From Dyadobacter pollutisoli (GTDB lineage Bacteria > Bacteroidota > Bacteroidia > Cytophagales > Spirosomataceae): a stretch of 64,000 nt of DNA. The stretch spans positions 6,670,501-6,734,500 of the forward strand of contig NZ_CP112998.1 of the NCBI RefSeq assembly GCF_026625565.1. Reading direction: 5' to 3'. The stretch's first letter is position 1, and every line of letters begins with the position of its first letter. The notes under the pieces are model-generated. The model had not been told where the DNA came from, did not search any database, and saw only the letters and a program-made list of their open reading frames with translations. A program made the translations under genes and the position numbers. Below are positions 53,508 to 62,120 of this stretch, one piece after another.

Positions 53508-53846
53508 ATGTTAAGTCAATTAGAGGAAATCAAGGACACACTTTTTAAATATTTCGAGACTCGTATCGATCTATTTAAAATTGAGACAAGAGATAAGATA
53601 GAACGTGCGGTCGTGATGGCGATCTACGCTGCGATCCTACTTTGTCTGGGATTGACCGTGCTGATACTAGTGGTCATTTTACTGGGTACTTTCCTGAATA
53701 AATGGCTTCACAGTGCCTATTTGGGATATGTTATTCTACTGGGCGTATTTATTCTGAAGCTGGTTATTACCGTTATCTGGCGAGAAGGGATCGTACGTTT
53801 TATACGCAGGATCATCGTACGGTTTGTAATGGTTAAGGAAGAATAA
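53508..53846 (+). CDS. Phage-holin 3_6-family (Actinobacterial-type) membrane protein
   Basis: 112 residues from the ATG at 53508. An amphipathic N-terminal helix (LEEIKDTLFKYFETRIDLFKIET) precedes two membrane segments and a basic C-terminus (RFIRRIIVRFVMVKEE). It resembles the Phage_holin_3_6/YqjE-like family, often encoded next to YqjD/ElaB- or YtxH-like proteins and linked to membrane stress. Confidence 0.75.
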   Translation: MLSQLEEIKDTLFKYFETRIDLFKIETRDKIERAVVMAIYAAILLCLGLTVLILVVILLGTFLNKWLHSAYLGYVILLGVFILKLVITVIWREGIVRFIRRIIVRFVMVKEE

Positions 53847-53947
53847 TGTGTCTGACGGTGTATTATTAATCATAATTTTGCGTCAAATTGCTATTTTTGG
53901 GTTCCTTTTAAATATTTCTTACGCCACTATTTAAAACAGGTAATGAA

Positions 53948-54346
53948 ATGAGTTCTTCACCAGAATCTTCCGTAAAGATCACAAAGCCGTTTTCATCGGA
54001 TACGGATCAAGATAAAAAAGAACTTCTGCAGGACGCAGATCTTTATAGAGACAAGCTTGAATCCCAATGGAGTGATCTTAAAAAAGATGCAACCGAGTAT
54101 GGAAAGCAGGCTCTGGTGATAGGAGGGGTGGTTGCTACTACTTTTTTGGTCATGAACGCTGTTTTACCAAAGAACAAAAAGAAATCTGAGGAGCCAATAA
54201 TACCCACCCAAAAAGGCAAGATTTCAAAAAAGAAAACCCAATTTGCGGTTGGACAAGCCGTTCAAAGTTTAGCCTGGACACTGGCTGTGGGATGGGCACG
54301 CCAGAAGCTAAAACATTTTATTGCAGATGAACGAAAAACCGAATGA
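53948..54346 (+). CDS. Hypothetical protein with one membrane segment
   Basis: 132 residues: an acidic-basic N-terminus (DLYRDKLESQWSDLKKDATEYG), a hydrophobic segment (ALVIGGVVATTFLVMNAVLP) and a Lys-rich tail. The shape is like YtxH/YqjD-type membrane-stress proteins, and the holin-family gene just upstream supports that pairing. Its stop overlaps the start of the next gene (ATGA). Confidence 0.6.
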   Translation: MSSSPESSVKITKPFSSDTDQDKKELLQDADLYRDKLESQWSDLKKDATEYGKQALVIGGVVATTFLVMNAVLPKNKKKSEEPIIPTQKGKISKKKTQFAVGQAVQSLAWTLAVGWARQKLKHFIADERKTE

Positions 54347-55116
54347 AAACAGCGAATTATAAAATCGCAGACCTCCTTTCGACAAGAAAAGAAGAAAAAA
54401 GGAAATCGTTTGCTGTTCTCTTAGATCCTGATAAAATCAATTTTTCTACTTTTCCGAAATTCCTTGAATATGCGGCTGGGCAAGGTGTAGACTTCTTTTT
54501 CGTAGGAGGAAGCCTGATCACCAATTATGCCATCGATCAACTCGTAGCAGCGATTCATGAACATACCAATATTCCCGCCATTCTTTTTCCAGGTAGCAGC
54601 CTGCATATAGATCCGTCAGCGGATGCTATTCTGCTACTTTCACTGATCTCCGGCCGCAATGCTGAATTGCTGATCGGGCAGCATGTGATAGCAGCTCCAT
54701 TACTCAAAAGAAGCGGGATTGAAGTATTGCCTACCGGCTACATGCTCATCGAAAGTGGCAGGCTTACCACCGTATCTTACATTAGCAATACCGTTCCTTT
54801 GCCCCGCGACAAACCGGGTATCGCTGCGTGTACCGCGTTGGCCGGAGAGTTTCTTGGCCTTAAAAATATATTTTTGGACGCGGGTAGCGGGGCACAATTT
54901 CCGGTAAGCCCTGAAACCATCGCCGCAGTTCGCGCCAGTGTCGACACACCGATCATTGTAGGCGGCGGGATCGATTCCTATGAAAAAGCAGAGGCGGCGC
55001 TTACTGCCGGAGCCGATGTGATAGTAGTAGGTAACGGAATAGAACAAAATCCTGATCTGCTTCCGGAAGTTGCAGCCTGTGTGAAAGCTTTCAATCGAAA
55101 ACTGGAAAGTGTTTAA
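54343..55116 (+). CDS. Geranylgeranylglyceryl/heptaprenylglyceryl phosphate synthase
   Basis: 257 residues of the GGGPS/PcrB (beta/alpha)8 family, which joins a polyprenyl diphosphate to glycerol-1-phosphate to make an ether lipid precursor. Visible motifs are FAVLLDPDK (near 24), FVGGSLITN, PTGYMLIESG, and the phosphate loops VGGGIDS and VVVGNGIEQ. Group II enzymes of this kind are known from Bacteroidota such as Flavobacterium johnsoniae. Coupled by ATGA overlap to the upstream membrane-protein gene. Confidence 0.92.
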   Translation: MKTANYKIADLLSTRKEEKRKSFAVLLDPDKINFSTFPKFLEYAAGQGVDFFFVGGSLITNYAIDQLVAAIHEHTNIPAILFPGSSLHIDPSADAILLLSLISGRNAELLIGQHVIAAPLLKRSGIEVLPTGYMLIESGRLTTVSYISNTVPLPRDKPGIAACTALAGEFLGLKNIFLDAGSGAQFPVSPETIAAVRASVDTPIIVGGGIDSYEKAEAALTAGADVIVVGNGIEQNPDLLPEVAACVKAFNRKLESV

Positions 55117-55207
55117 TAGAACAATGGTAGAATTTATTGGATAAAATAAAGGGATTTGGGTGTTTTCTAAGGAAATTTTAAGTTCTTGGAAAAATACAAT
55201 CTCAAAA

Positions 55208-55241
55208 TTTGGGAATATTCAAATTTATCATGTTACCTTTG
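55208..55241 (+). promoter_or_regulatory. Bacteroidota-type promoter
   Basis: TTTG (55208-55211) and TACCTTTG (55234-55241) with a 22-bp spacer match both elements of the TTTG/TAnnTTTG promoter. The box ends 26 bp before the ATG of the small lipoprotein gene. Confidence 0.7.
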
Positions 55242-55267
55242 CATCGAACCTTAATTACACCCAAGAA

Positions 55268-55447
55268 ATGAAAAAATTCTTTGCATTTGCGTTTGTTGCC
55301 GGGATGGTAGCTTTCGCTGCTTGTACTAGCAAACCTGCTGACGAATCAGCTGATACTACTGCTGTAACTGTTGAAACTCCTGCAGTTGATACTGCTGCTG
55401 TTGATTCAGTTGTTGCTGATTCAGCTGCTGCTGACACAACTAAGTAA
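55268..55447 (+). CDS. Small Ala/Asp/Thr-rich lipoprotein
   Basis: 59 residues: signal MKKFFAFAFVAGMVAFAAC with the lipobox FAAC at C19, then a low-complexity tail of Ala, Asp, Val and Thr (DTAAVDSVVADSAAADTTK). It is probably abundant, judging from its near-consensus promoter and strong terminator. The role is unknown; such short acidic lipoproteins are common in Cytophagales. The ATG at 55268 is chosen because the signal starts there. Confidence 0.75.
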   Translation: MKKFFAFAFVAGMVAFAACTSKPADESADTTAVTVETPAVDTAAVDSVVADSAAADTTK

Positions 55448-55471
55448 TCAGACGTACAAGTCGAAAATCTT

Positions 55472-55507
55472 GAAAAGCTCTATGAAAATAGAGCTTTTCT
55501 TTTTTTA
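55472..55507 (+). terminator. Intrinsic terminator
   Basis: An 11-bp perfect stem GAAAAGCTCTA / TAGAGCTTTTC (55472-55482 with 55489-55499) with a 6-nt loop and seven following T residues. It ends the small lipoprotein transcript. Confidence 0.88.
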
Positions 55508-55514
55508 TTTAAGG

Positions 55515-56129
55515 ATGAAAAATATATCCTTTGCCTTGCTGGTCCCCACGGCTGCAAGTTCCTATTGTGAAGAATTATACTATCAATATAAATTCGAGTT
55601 CTCTCTTTCACGTCCCCGCCGCACCCGGCTGGGCGACTTTACGGTAAAGCCAGGTACTACTCCGCGGATCACCGTCAATGCAAACTTAAATCCATATAAT
55701 TTCCTGATTACCTACATCCACGAGGTTGCACATTGTGCGGTGCATCATCTGTACAAAGGTCGCTTCAAAAAGCGGGTCGCTCCACATGGCGTCGAATGGA
55801 AAAGGGAATTTGAGCGGCTTTTACAACCGGTGATGAATGAAAATATTTTTCCGGAAGATATCCTGGCCGCTTTGCTTCGTTATTCTAAAAATCCGACCGC
55901 GTCCACGGGAGGCGATACATTACTTTTTAATGCAATCAGAAGGTACGATGAGCAGGCATTGAACTCCGGGAGGGTGGCGTTGGTCCAGCTCAATGAAGGT
56001 TCCAGCTTTGTTTTTCAAAACAGGCAGTTCACAAGGGGCATTTTGAGAAGAACCCGCGTCCTTTGCACGGACAAAGCTTCGCAGCGTCTTTACACAATTC
56101 CAGCTCATGCATTGGTTGAAGCATGTTGA
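55515..56129 (+). CDS. SprT-like zinc protein
   Basis: 204 residues from the ATG at 55515, which is preceded by AAGG (a usable Shine-Dalgarno). The zincin motif HEVAHCAVHH with a third ligand in APHGVEW (about 73-100) marks an SprT-like domain; the SprT C-terminal zinc ribbon is not evident, only isolated Cys residues. Eukaryotic relatives (Spartan) cut protein-DNA crosslinks; the bacterial role is unclear. It lies 13 bp upstream of porU and is probably co-transcribed with it. Confidence 0.8.
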   Translation: MKNISFALLVPTAASSYCEELYYQYKFEFSLSRPRRTRLGDFTVKPGTTPRITVNANLNPYNFLITYIHEVAHCAVHHLYKGRFKKRVAPHGVEWKREFERLLQPVMNENIFPEDILAALLRYSKNPTASTGGDTLLFNAIRRYDEQALNSGRVALVQLNEGSSFVFQNRQFTRGILRRTRVLCTDKASQRLYTIPAHALVEAC

Positions 56130-56142
56130 TCTTCAGAAATCA

Positions 56143-59100
56143 ATGATCCGTTCAGTTTTAAGCTGTCTGGGAATCCTGCTTTGCTCTTCTTTACAAGCCC
56201 AGAAATCAGTTTTGTCAGGTGGAAACTGGTACAAGATGGCTATTACACAAACTGGTATCCACAGGATTGACGCAGCTTTTTTAGAGAAAATGGGCATTGA
56301 TGCAGCTACCGTTCCGCCCAGCCAAATCAGGATCTATGGGAATGGCGGAAGTATGTTGCCGCAAATGAACAATGCAGGGTATACCAATGCATTGACAGAA
56401 AACGCAATATGGGTACAAGGTGAGGAAGATGGTAGATTTGACCAAAGCGATGCCATTTATTTTTACGCAGAAGGCCCACATATTATTACCTATGATGCTG
56501 AGAAGAAAGAATTACAACATATTACCAATTGCTACAGCGATACCAGCTACTACTTTCTGACTTTCGGGCAGGAGAGTGGGCTGCGCGTGGAGGAAGCTGC
56601 AACTGTGATCGGGAAAAATGTGCCGACGATCAATCAGTATGACGATTACTGGTATCATGAAAAAGACGCAACAAACCTCCTGAAATCCGGAAGGGAATGG
56701 TGGGGCGAATATTTGTCAGGGCTAGCTGTCTTTAATCTGGATGTTAACATGCCGGATGTAGTGCCTTCCTCGCGGATAAACGTGCGCACCTCGGCCATTG
56801 GCTCAGCGCAGGTACCCACAAAATTTCGCTGGCAGATCAACGGGCAGGCGATCGGAGAAGGCAGCATTGGAACTGTCACTCCCGAAACCTACGACGTCAA
56901 AGCCTTGCGCTCAGAAGCTACCTACGCTATCACCGCTCCCGCGACACCGCCAACACTTTTTACCGTTGGGGTAACTTACGACCGAAATGGACAGAATTCA
57001 GCGCAATCCTATCTGAACTACATGGGATTGCAGGTGAAAAGGTACTTGCGCGTTTACGATCAGCAGCAGGTTTATTATTTTATACCCCAAAATGCTGACA
57101 CGCTGCATTATCAGTTCGGTAATGCAATCGAAGGAGCTCACCTTTGGAATATTTCCAATCCTTTGATACCCTCGGTTGTAGTAACCCGGAATACTACCGG
57201 GGCTTTCGATTTTACTGCTTCCGGTGGTAAAAAAACAGGCAGGTACATTAGTTTTAAACCTGAACAAGGCTATATACCCGTCTCCTGGCAGCGTATCGAT
57301 AACCAGAACATTGCAGCTTCTAAAACACCGGACCTGCTGATCGTGACTGCGCCCGCCTGGGAAGCGGAAGCAAAACGACTTGGTGCATTCCGAAGCGAAA
57401 ATGATGGTCTGGAAACTTTGGTGGTCACCACGGATCATATTTACAATGAGTATGCTTCCGGCAGACCGGACATTACGGCTATCCGCGATTTTACAAGACA
57501 ACTCTATCAACAGACACCCGGCAAGCTGAAATACCTGTTGCTATTTGGAGATGCGACTTACGACTACAAAAACATCATGCAAAATCAGTCGCCGCAGCAA
57601 CGCGCGAACTGGGTGCCGGTCTACGAAAGTAAAGAGTCGCTCAATCCGGTGCTGACCTATTCGTCGGAAGACTATTATGGTTTTATGGAAGCTACCGAAG
57701 GAGCCTGGGCGGAGTCGGTGGCGGGAGACCATACCGTAGAAATCGGGATTGGTCGCTTACCCGTGAAGTCAGCTGCTGAGGCGAAGGTAGTGGTCGATAA
57801 ATTGATTCTTTATGCGTCAAGGCAATCTGCGGGAAGCTGGAAAAATCTGGTCCGTTTTGTGGCCGACGACGGAGATGGCGCGGTGCATCAGCAGCACGCC
57901 GACCAACTGGCAAAGCTGATACAGCCTTATTTCCTGTCATCCCGGTTGTTTATGGATGAATTCCCTCAAACTACCACCACATTGGGACAAAAAGCACCTG
58001 GACTCAATGCGGCGATTCGTGACAACATTAATAAAGGTACCCTGATCCTTAATTATACGGGTCACGGTGGCACGACAGGCTGGGCAGAAGAGCAGATACT
58101 CACACTGGCAGATATCCAGGCATCTCGGGGAATGAACAATCTTCCGCTTTTATTTACGGCGACCTGCGATTTTGGGAGATACGACGATCCCGGAATTGTG
58201 TCAGGAGCAGAACTTATGGTTTTAAGCCCGCGGGGATCGGCCATCGGGGCAATAAGCACAACGCGTCCGGTCTATTCCAGCACCAACTTTACATTGAGCA
58301 AAGCATTCTACGAAAGCCTGATCAAAATAGGTCGCAACGGCAGAATGGGTGATTATTTCAGGGACACTAAAAATAAATCGCTTGTAGGGAGCCTCAACAG
58401 AAATTTCACTTTGTTAGGTGACCCATCCATGAAGCTGGGCCTGGCGCAAAGGGCCGTCCGCTGGGCGCAAAAACCGGACACATTACGTGCATTGCAAAAA
58501 GTGACACTTAAAGGAGAGGTGTATGAGCCCGTAAGCGGACTGAAAGATCCTGTATTTAATGGCATTGCACGCATTGCGGTTTACGATAAACCAACCGAAT
58601 TTCAAACGCTTGGTAATGAGGATCCGCCGAAGACCTACTCCGAATTTCGCAGCAAATTGTTTGATGGAAACGTACGGGTAGTAAATGGCCTGTTTACGTG
58701 TGAGTTTGTGATGCCGAAAGATATTGATTACAGGATAGGAGTGGGTAGGGTGAATGTTTATGCAGTGGAATCCGATAGTACTATGGATGCAGGCACGCAG
58801 CTGGATGTGATTGTGGGCGGCAGCGGGAGCCTGAGCAATGATAAAACGCCGCCTCAGGTGACGGCATTTCTCAATAATGAATCATTTAAAGATGGCGATA
58901 CCGTTGATCCCTCGTCTTTACTGATCATGCACGTCAGCGACGAGAACGGAATAAATTTATCCAAAGCAGGTATTGGTCACGCCATTACTTTAACATTAAA
59001 CAATACATTAAACATTACGCTGAATGATTACTTTACAGCCAATCTTGACGATTACCGCTCAGGAGTGATCACGTATCCGTTAGAAAATCTGCCGACCGGT

Positions 59101-59496
59101 AAATATGTAATTCATCTAAAAGTATGGGACGCATATACTAACTATACAGAAATTGCGTTCGGTTTTCTAGTAGGTAAAACTCGTGGGATTAAACTCAACG
59201 CTCTGAATATTTTTCCTAATCCATTCGATAAGAATCTGTCATTTGAACTCAGCCACGATAGAGTAAATGAGGATCTGGAATTAGTTTTAAATATATTTCT
59301 TGAAAACGGGAAGCGTTTGGGTACTTTCAACTGGCAATATTATAACAGTGAATCAATTATCAAGGAATCTTTAAATTCCTCACAATTGGGAAACTCGATC
59401 CCTGGCAACACTTTACTCGTATATCAGTTGTTGATCAGATCATTAAAAGATAATTCGGTAGACCAGCGATCCGGGAAGCTCATACGTTCTCCTTAG
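56143..59496 (+). CDS. porU: Type IX secretion sortase PorU
   Basis: 1117 residues from the ATG at 56143, which gives a signal peptide (to SLQAQ); an ATG at 56107 would overlap the SprT-like gene. The gingipain-like C25 domain carries catalytic H641 in NYTGHGG and C675 in FTATCDFG. A C-terminal beta-sandwich region with FPNPFDKN resembles a T9SS CTD. PorU is the surface transpeptidase that removes the CTD of T9SS cargo and attaches it to the cell surface. porV follows, the standard partner. Confidence 0.93.
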   Translation: MIRSVLSCLGILLCSSLQAQKSVLSGGNWYKMAITQTGIHRIDAAFLEKMGIDAATVPPSQIRIYGNGGSMLPQMNNAGYTNALTENAIWVQGEEDGRFDQSDAIYFYAEGPHIITYDAEKKELQHITNCYSDTSYYFLTFGQESGLRVEEAATVIGKNVPTINQYDDYWYHEKDATNLLKSGREWWGEYLSGLAVFNLDVNMPDVVPSSRINVRTSAIGSAQVPTKFRWQINGQAIGEGSIGTVTPETYDVKALRSEATYAITAPATPPTLFTVGVTYDRNGQNSAQSYLNYMGLQVKRYLRVYDQQQVYYFIPQNADTLHYQFGNAIEGAHLWNISNPLIPSVVVTRNTTGAFDFTASGGKKTGRYISFKPEQGYIPVSWQRIDNQNIAASKTPDLLIVTAPAWEAEAKRLGAFRSENDGLETLVVTTDHIYNEYASGRPDITAIRDFTRQLYQQTPGKLKYLLLFGDATYDYKNIMQNQSPQQRANWVPVYESKESLNPVLTYSSEDYYGFMEATEGAWAESVAGDHTVEIGIGRLPVKSAAEAKVVVDKLILYASRQSAGSWKNLVRFVADDGDGAVHQQHADQLAKLIQPYFLSSRLFMDEFPQTTTTLGQKAPGLNAAIRDNINKGTLILNYTGHGGTTGWAEEQILTLADIQASRGMNNLPLLFTATCDFGRYDDPGIVSGAELMVLSPRGSAIGAISTTRPVYSSTNFTLSKAFYESLIKIGRNGRMGDYFRDTKNKSLVGSLNRNFTLLGDPSMKLGLAQRAVRWAQKPDTLRALQKVTLKGEVYEPVSGLKDPVFNGIARIAVYDKPTEFQTLGNEDPPKTYSEFRSKLFDGNVRVVNGLFTCEFVMPKDIDYRIGVGRVNVYAVESDSTMDAGTQLDVIVGGSGSLSNDKTPPQVTAFLNNESFKDGDTVDPSSLLIMHVSDENGINLSKAGIGHAITLTLNNTLNITLNDYFTANLDDYRSGVITYPLENLPTGKYVIHLKVWDAYTNYTEIAFGFLVGKTRGIKLNALNIFPNPFDKNLSFELSHDRVNEDLELVLNIFLENGKRLGTFNWQYYNSESIIKESLNSSQLGNSIPGNTLLVYQLLIRSLKDNSVDQRSGKLIRSP

Positions 59497-59541
59497 GATA
59501 ATAAAACTTATCATTTTTTTAGTAATAACTATCTTTCATTG

Positions 59542-59549
59542 TACTTTTG
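59542..59549 (+). promoter_or_regulatory. -7 box upstream of porV
   Basis: TACTTTTG fits TAnnTTTG, 51 bp before the porV ATG. It suggests porV can be transcribed on its own, besides from upstream of porU. Confidence 0.45.
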
Positions 59550-59600
59550 ACCCTTTAAAGAAGCTGATTCAAAGCACTTCCTATCGCAAATCCAATTTCT

Positions 59601-60755
59601 ATGAGACTTTTTTTTGTAGCAGTATCTTCTCTATTTATTTTAACATCAGGCACACTTTCGGCACAAGCTCAGGACAGCGTACGAATCCCAGCAGCACCAC
59701 TATCTTTTTTAACATTCGCTCCTGATGCCCGGGGCGCTGCAATGGGGGAAGCAGGGGTTGCGTTAAGCCCGGATGCTAACTCTACTTACTGGAATGCTGC
59801 CAAGCTTCCTTATAATACAAAAGACTTCGGTATATCAGCTTCTTATACGCCATGGTTGAGAAACCTGGTTGATGATATGTGGATGGGATACCTTACTGCT
59901 TACAAAAAGTTAGGCGATAAACAAGCCGTTGCGTTTTCAGTTAATTATATGAATAATGGAGAGCTTGATCTCCGTGATGCGGTAGGTACTCAAATGGGAT
60001 ACTTTAACTCGCGTGAGCTTGCTCTTGCCGGAACGTACTCACGTCAGCTTGGAAAAAACTTTTCAATGGGTCTGACGCTGAAATACATTTCTTCCAACCT
60101 TGCGGGAACCTCGGTGATCAATGGTGTTTCAATTGCACCGGCACGTGTTGCGGCGGGTGACATCAGCGCTTACTATAAGAAACAGTTTAAAAACGACGAT
60201 ACAGGCAGCGACTTGACATGGTCGTTGGGAGCGGTACTTTCCAACCTGGGAGGTAAGATCAACTACGGCTCAGGTGCCGAGTTTGAAAACTTTATCCCGA
60301 CTACCCTGAAAATAGGTACAGGATTATCATTCACAGGCGATGGCCGCAACCGTTTTAACTTCGTAATTGACGCAAGAAAACTAATGGTGCCAACGCCAGA
60401 CGGTACTAATTATAATCAAAGACCATTGTTGAAAGGTGTGTTTGGATCATTCTCAGATGCTCCGGACGGATTCAGCGAAGAGATACAGGAGATCGGAATT
60501 GCTGCTGGTGCTGAGTACTGGTACAACAATATCTTCGCATTACGCGCAGGATATTCAGCCGAGAATAAAAATAAAGGAAATCAGAAGTTCTTTACTGCTG
60601 GTGCAGGTGCTCGTTTCATGGATAAATATGCTGTTGACTTTGCTTATTTGTTTCCTGTTACACAAAATAGCCCGCTGGCCCAAACATTGCGTATCACGCT
60701 TTCGCTTAGTCTGAACAAAGCTGAAAAACTGGACGTGAGTGACACGGAAAACTAA
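59601..60755 (+). CDS. porV: Type IX secretion outer-membrane protein PorV
   Basis: 384 residues with a signal peptide (to about 24), then PLSFLTFAPDARGAAMGEAGVALSPDANSTYWNAAKL, which in shorter pieces (PDARGAAMGEAG, NSTYWNAAKL) is the conserved start of PorV. The rest is a FadL-like 14-strand barrel. PorV shuttles T9SS cargo from the translocon to PorU and sits in the attachment complex. It immediately follows porU. Confidence 0.92.
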   Translation: MRLFFVAVSSLFILTSGTLSAQAQDSVRIPAAPLSFLTFAPDARGAAMGEAGVALSPDANSTYWNAAKLPYNTKDFGISASYTPWLRNLVDDMWMGYLTAYKKLGDKQAVAFSVNYMNNGELDLRDAVGTQMGYFNSRELALAGTYSRQLGKNFSMGLTLKYISSNLAGTSVINGVSIAPARVAAGDISAYYKKQFKNDDTGSDLTWSLGAVLSNLGGKINYGSGAEFENFIPTTLKIGTGLSFTGDGRNRFNFVIDARKLMVPTPDGTNYNQRPLLKGVFGSFSDAPDGFSEEIQEIGIAAGAEYWYNNIFALRAGYSAENKNKGNQKFFTAGAGARFMDKYAVDFAYLFPVTQNSPLAQTLRITLSLSLNKAEKLDVSDTEN

Positions 60756-60780
60756 CTGAACCAAGAAATTTAACTTTTTC

Positions 60781-60817
60781 AAAACGAATGGCGTTATTGC
60801 AACGTCATTCGTTTTTT
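60781..60817 (+). terminator. Intrinsic terminator of porV
   Basis: The stem AAAACGAATGGCGTT / AACGTCATTCGTTTT (60781-60795 with 60801-60815, one G-U pair) with a 5-nt loop is followed by more T residues. It lies about 26 bp after the porV stop and 18 bp before the M16 gene. Confidence 0.82.
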
Positions 60818-60834
60818 TATACTGATCTCTCAAC

Positions 60835-62115
60835 ATGTCATTGGACCGTACCATAGCCCCTGATTTCAAGATAATACGTTCTGTTAACTTACCTGAGCCT
60901 AAAACTTACACACTTGATAACGGCATTCCATTGCACGTGATCAATATTGGTGAGCAGCCGGTGATCAGGCTTGAATGTATTTTTGAAGCCGGGAACTGGT
61001 TTGAAGACAGTATCGGCGCATCCTATTTTGCCATCAAAATGCTACCGGAAGGTACCAACTGGCAAACATCCCAGGAGATCAGCGAAGCGTTTGACAAGAT
61101 CGGGGCGTTTACAGAAATGACCCATACTTCCGACCGTATAGGAATTGTCGTTTACTGTCTTTCGCGTTTTCTTCCGGAGGTTTTGCCGCAGATAAGTCAG
61201 TTGATTCAGGATGCAGCTTTTCCCGAAAAGGAGTTGCAGGAATTAAGAAATATTACGATTCAGAATCTGAGGGTTAGCAAAGAAAAGAATGCGTACCTGG
61301 CTACTACTGAATTCAGGGCTAAGCTTTTTGGAACTGATCACCCCTATGGGCAAAGCCAGGATGAAAATAACCTTGCTACGCTATCTCCCGACGCCATTCT
61401 TGCGCATTATAACCAATACATCAAAGGAGGTAAATTTACGGTAGTATTGGCCGGCCAGGTTAGTGAGGAGGATGTAAAAGTCGTAAATGAAACATTAGGC
61501 AAAAACCAGGTTCAGGGTACGGCAAGTGAAACGCAATATGCTCCATCAGGAACGTATCAGGGAGCCGAAATGCTGGTCGACAGGCCGGACAGTGTACAGT
61601 CTTCCATTAGAATGGGGCGGATATTGTTCAATCGCCACCATCAGGATTACTTCAAAATGCTGGTGACCAATGAAATCCTGGGCGGCTACTTTGGATCTCG
61701 TTTGATGAAAAACATTCGGGAGGAAAAAGGGCTTACTTATGGCATTTCTTCTCATCTGGTAACATTGAGAAATGCGGGTTACTTCATGATCGGGACCGAC
61801 GTTAAAAAGGAATTTACGCAGCAGACCATCGATGAAATAAAAAAGGAAATCAGTAAGCTGCAAACTGAACTGGTAGGAGAAGACGAACTGACCACTGTTA
61901 AAAACTTTATGGCAGGAGAATTCGCCGGCTCGCTTAATACTGCATTTGAAGTAGCCGATCGCCAGAAAATATTGCTGCTCGACGGATTACCCTCAGATTT
62001 CTTCAACCACTACATTGATCAGATCCACGCGACTACCAGTGAAGATATTCGCCTCATGGCCAACACCTATCTCCAACCTGATGATATGCTGACGGTCATT
62101 GCCGGAGGTAAGTAA
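60835..62115 (+). CDS. M16 peptidase-family protein, catalytically degenerate
   Basis: 426 residues of the inverzincin (M16) fold with both halves present (FKIIRSVNLPEPKTYTLDNG start; RMGRILFNRHHQDYF and EEKGLTYGISSHL in the second half). The zinc motif HxxEH that should lie at 64-68 reads YFAIK, so all three ligands are lost. It resembles the inactive subunits that pair with an active M16 partner, as in mitochondrial processing peptidase. No active partner is adjacent. The stop is only 5 bp from that of the convergent photolyase gene. Confidence 0.85.
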   Translation: MSLDRTIAPDFKIIRSVNLPEPKTYTLDNGIPLHVINIGEQPVIRLECIFEAGNWFEDSIGASYFAIKMLPEGTNWQTSQEISEAFDKIGAFTEMTHTSDRIGIVVYCLSRFLPEVLPQISQLIQDAAFPEKELQELRNITIQNLRVSKEKNAYLATTEFRAKLFGTDHPYGQSQDENNLATLSPDAILAHYNQYIKGGKFTVVLAGQVSEEDVKVVNETLGKNQVQGTASETQYAPSGTYQGAEMLVDRPDSVQSSIRMGRILFNRHHQDYFKMLVTNEILGGYFGSRLMKNIREEKGLTYGISSHLVTLRNAGYFMIGTDVKKEFTQQTIDEIKKEISKLQTELVGEDELTTVKNFMAGEFAGSLNTAFEVADRQKILLLDGLPSDFFNHYIDQIHATTSEDIRLMANTYLQPDDMLTVIAGGK

Positions 62116-62120
62116 GTAGC

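Noticed and set aside
53110..53846. Prophage lysis genes
   Set aside because: The two holin-family proteins have no lysin, tail, capsid or integrase genes nearby and belong to chromosomal membrane-protein families.
55371..55514. Upstream extension of the SprT-like protein
   Set aside because: The extra residues are a Leu/Gln-rich frame overlapping the small lipoprotein gene and crossing its terminator; the ATG at 55515 with AAGG upstream is a better start.
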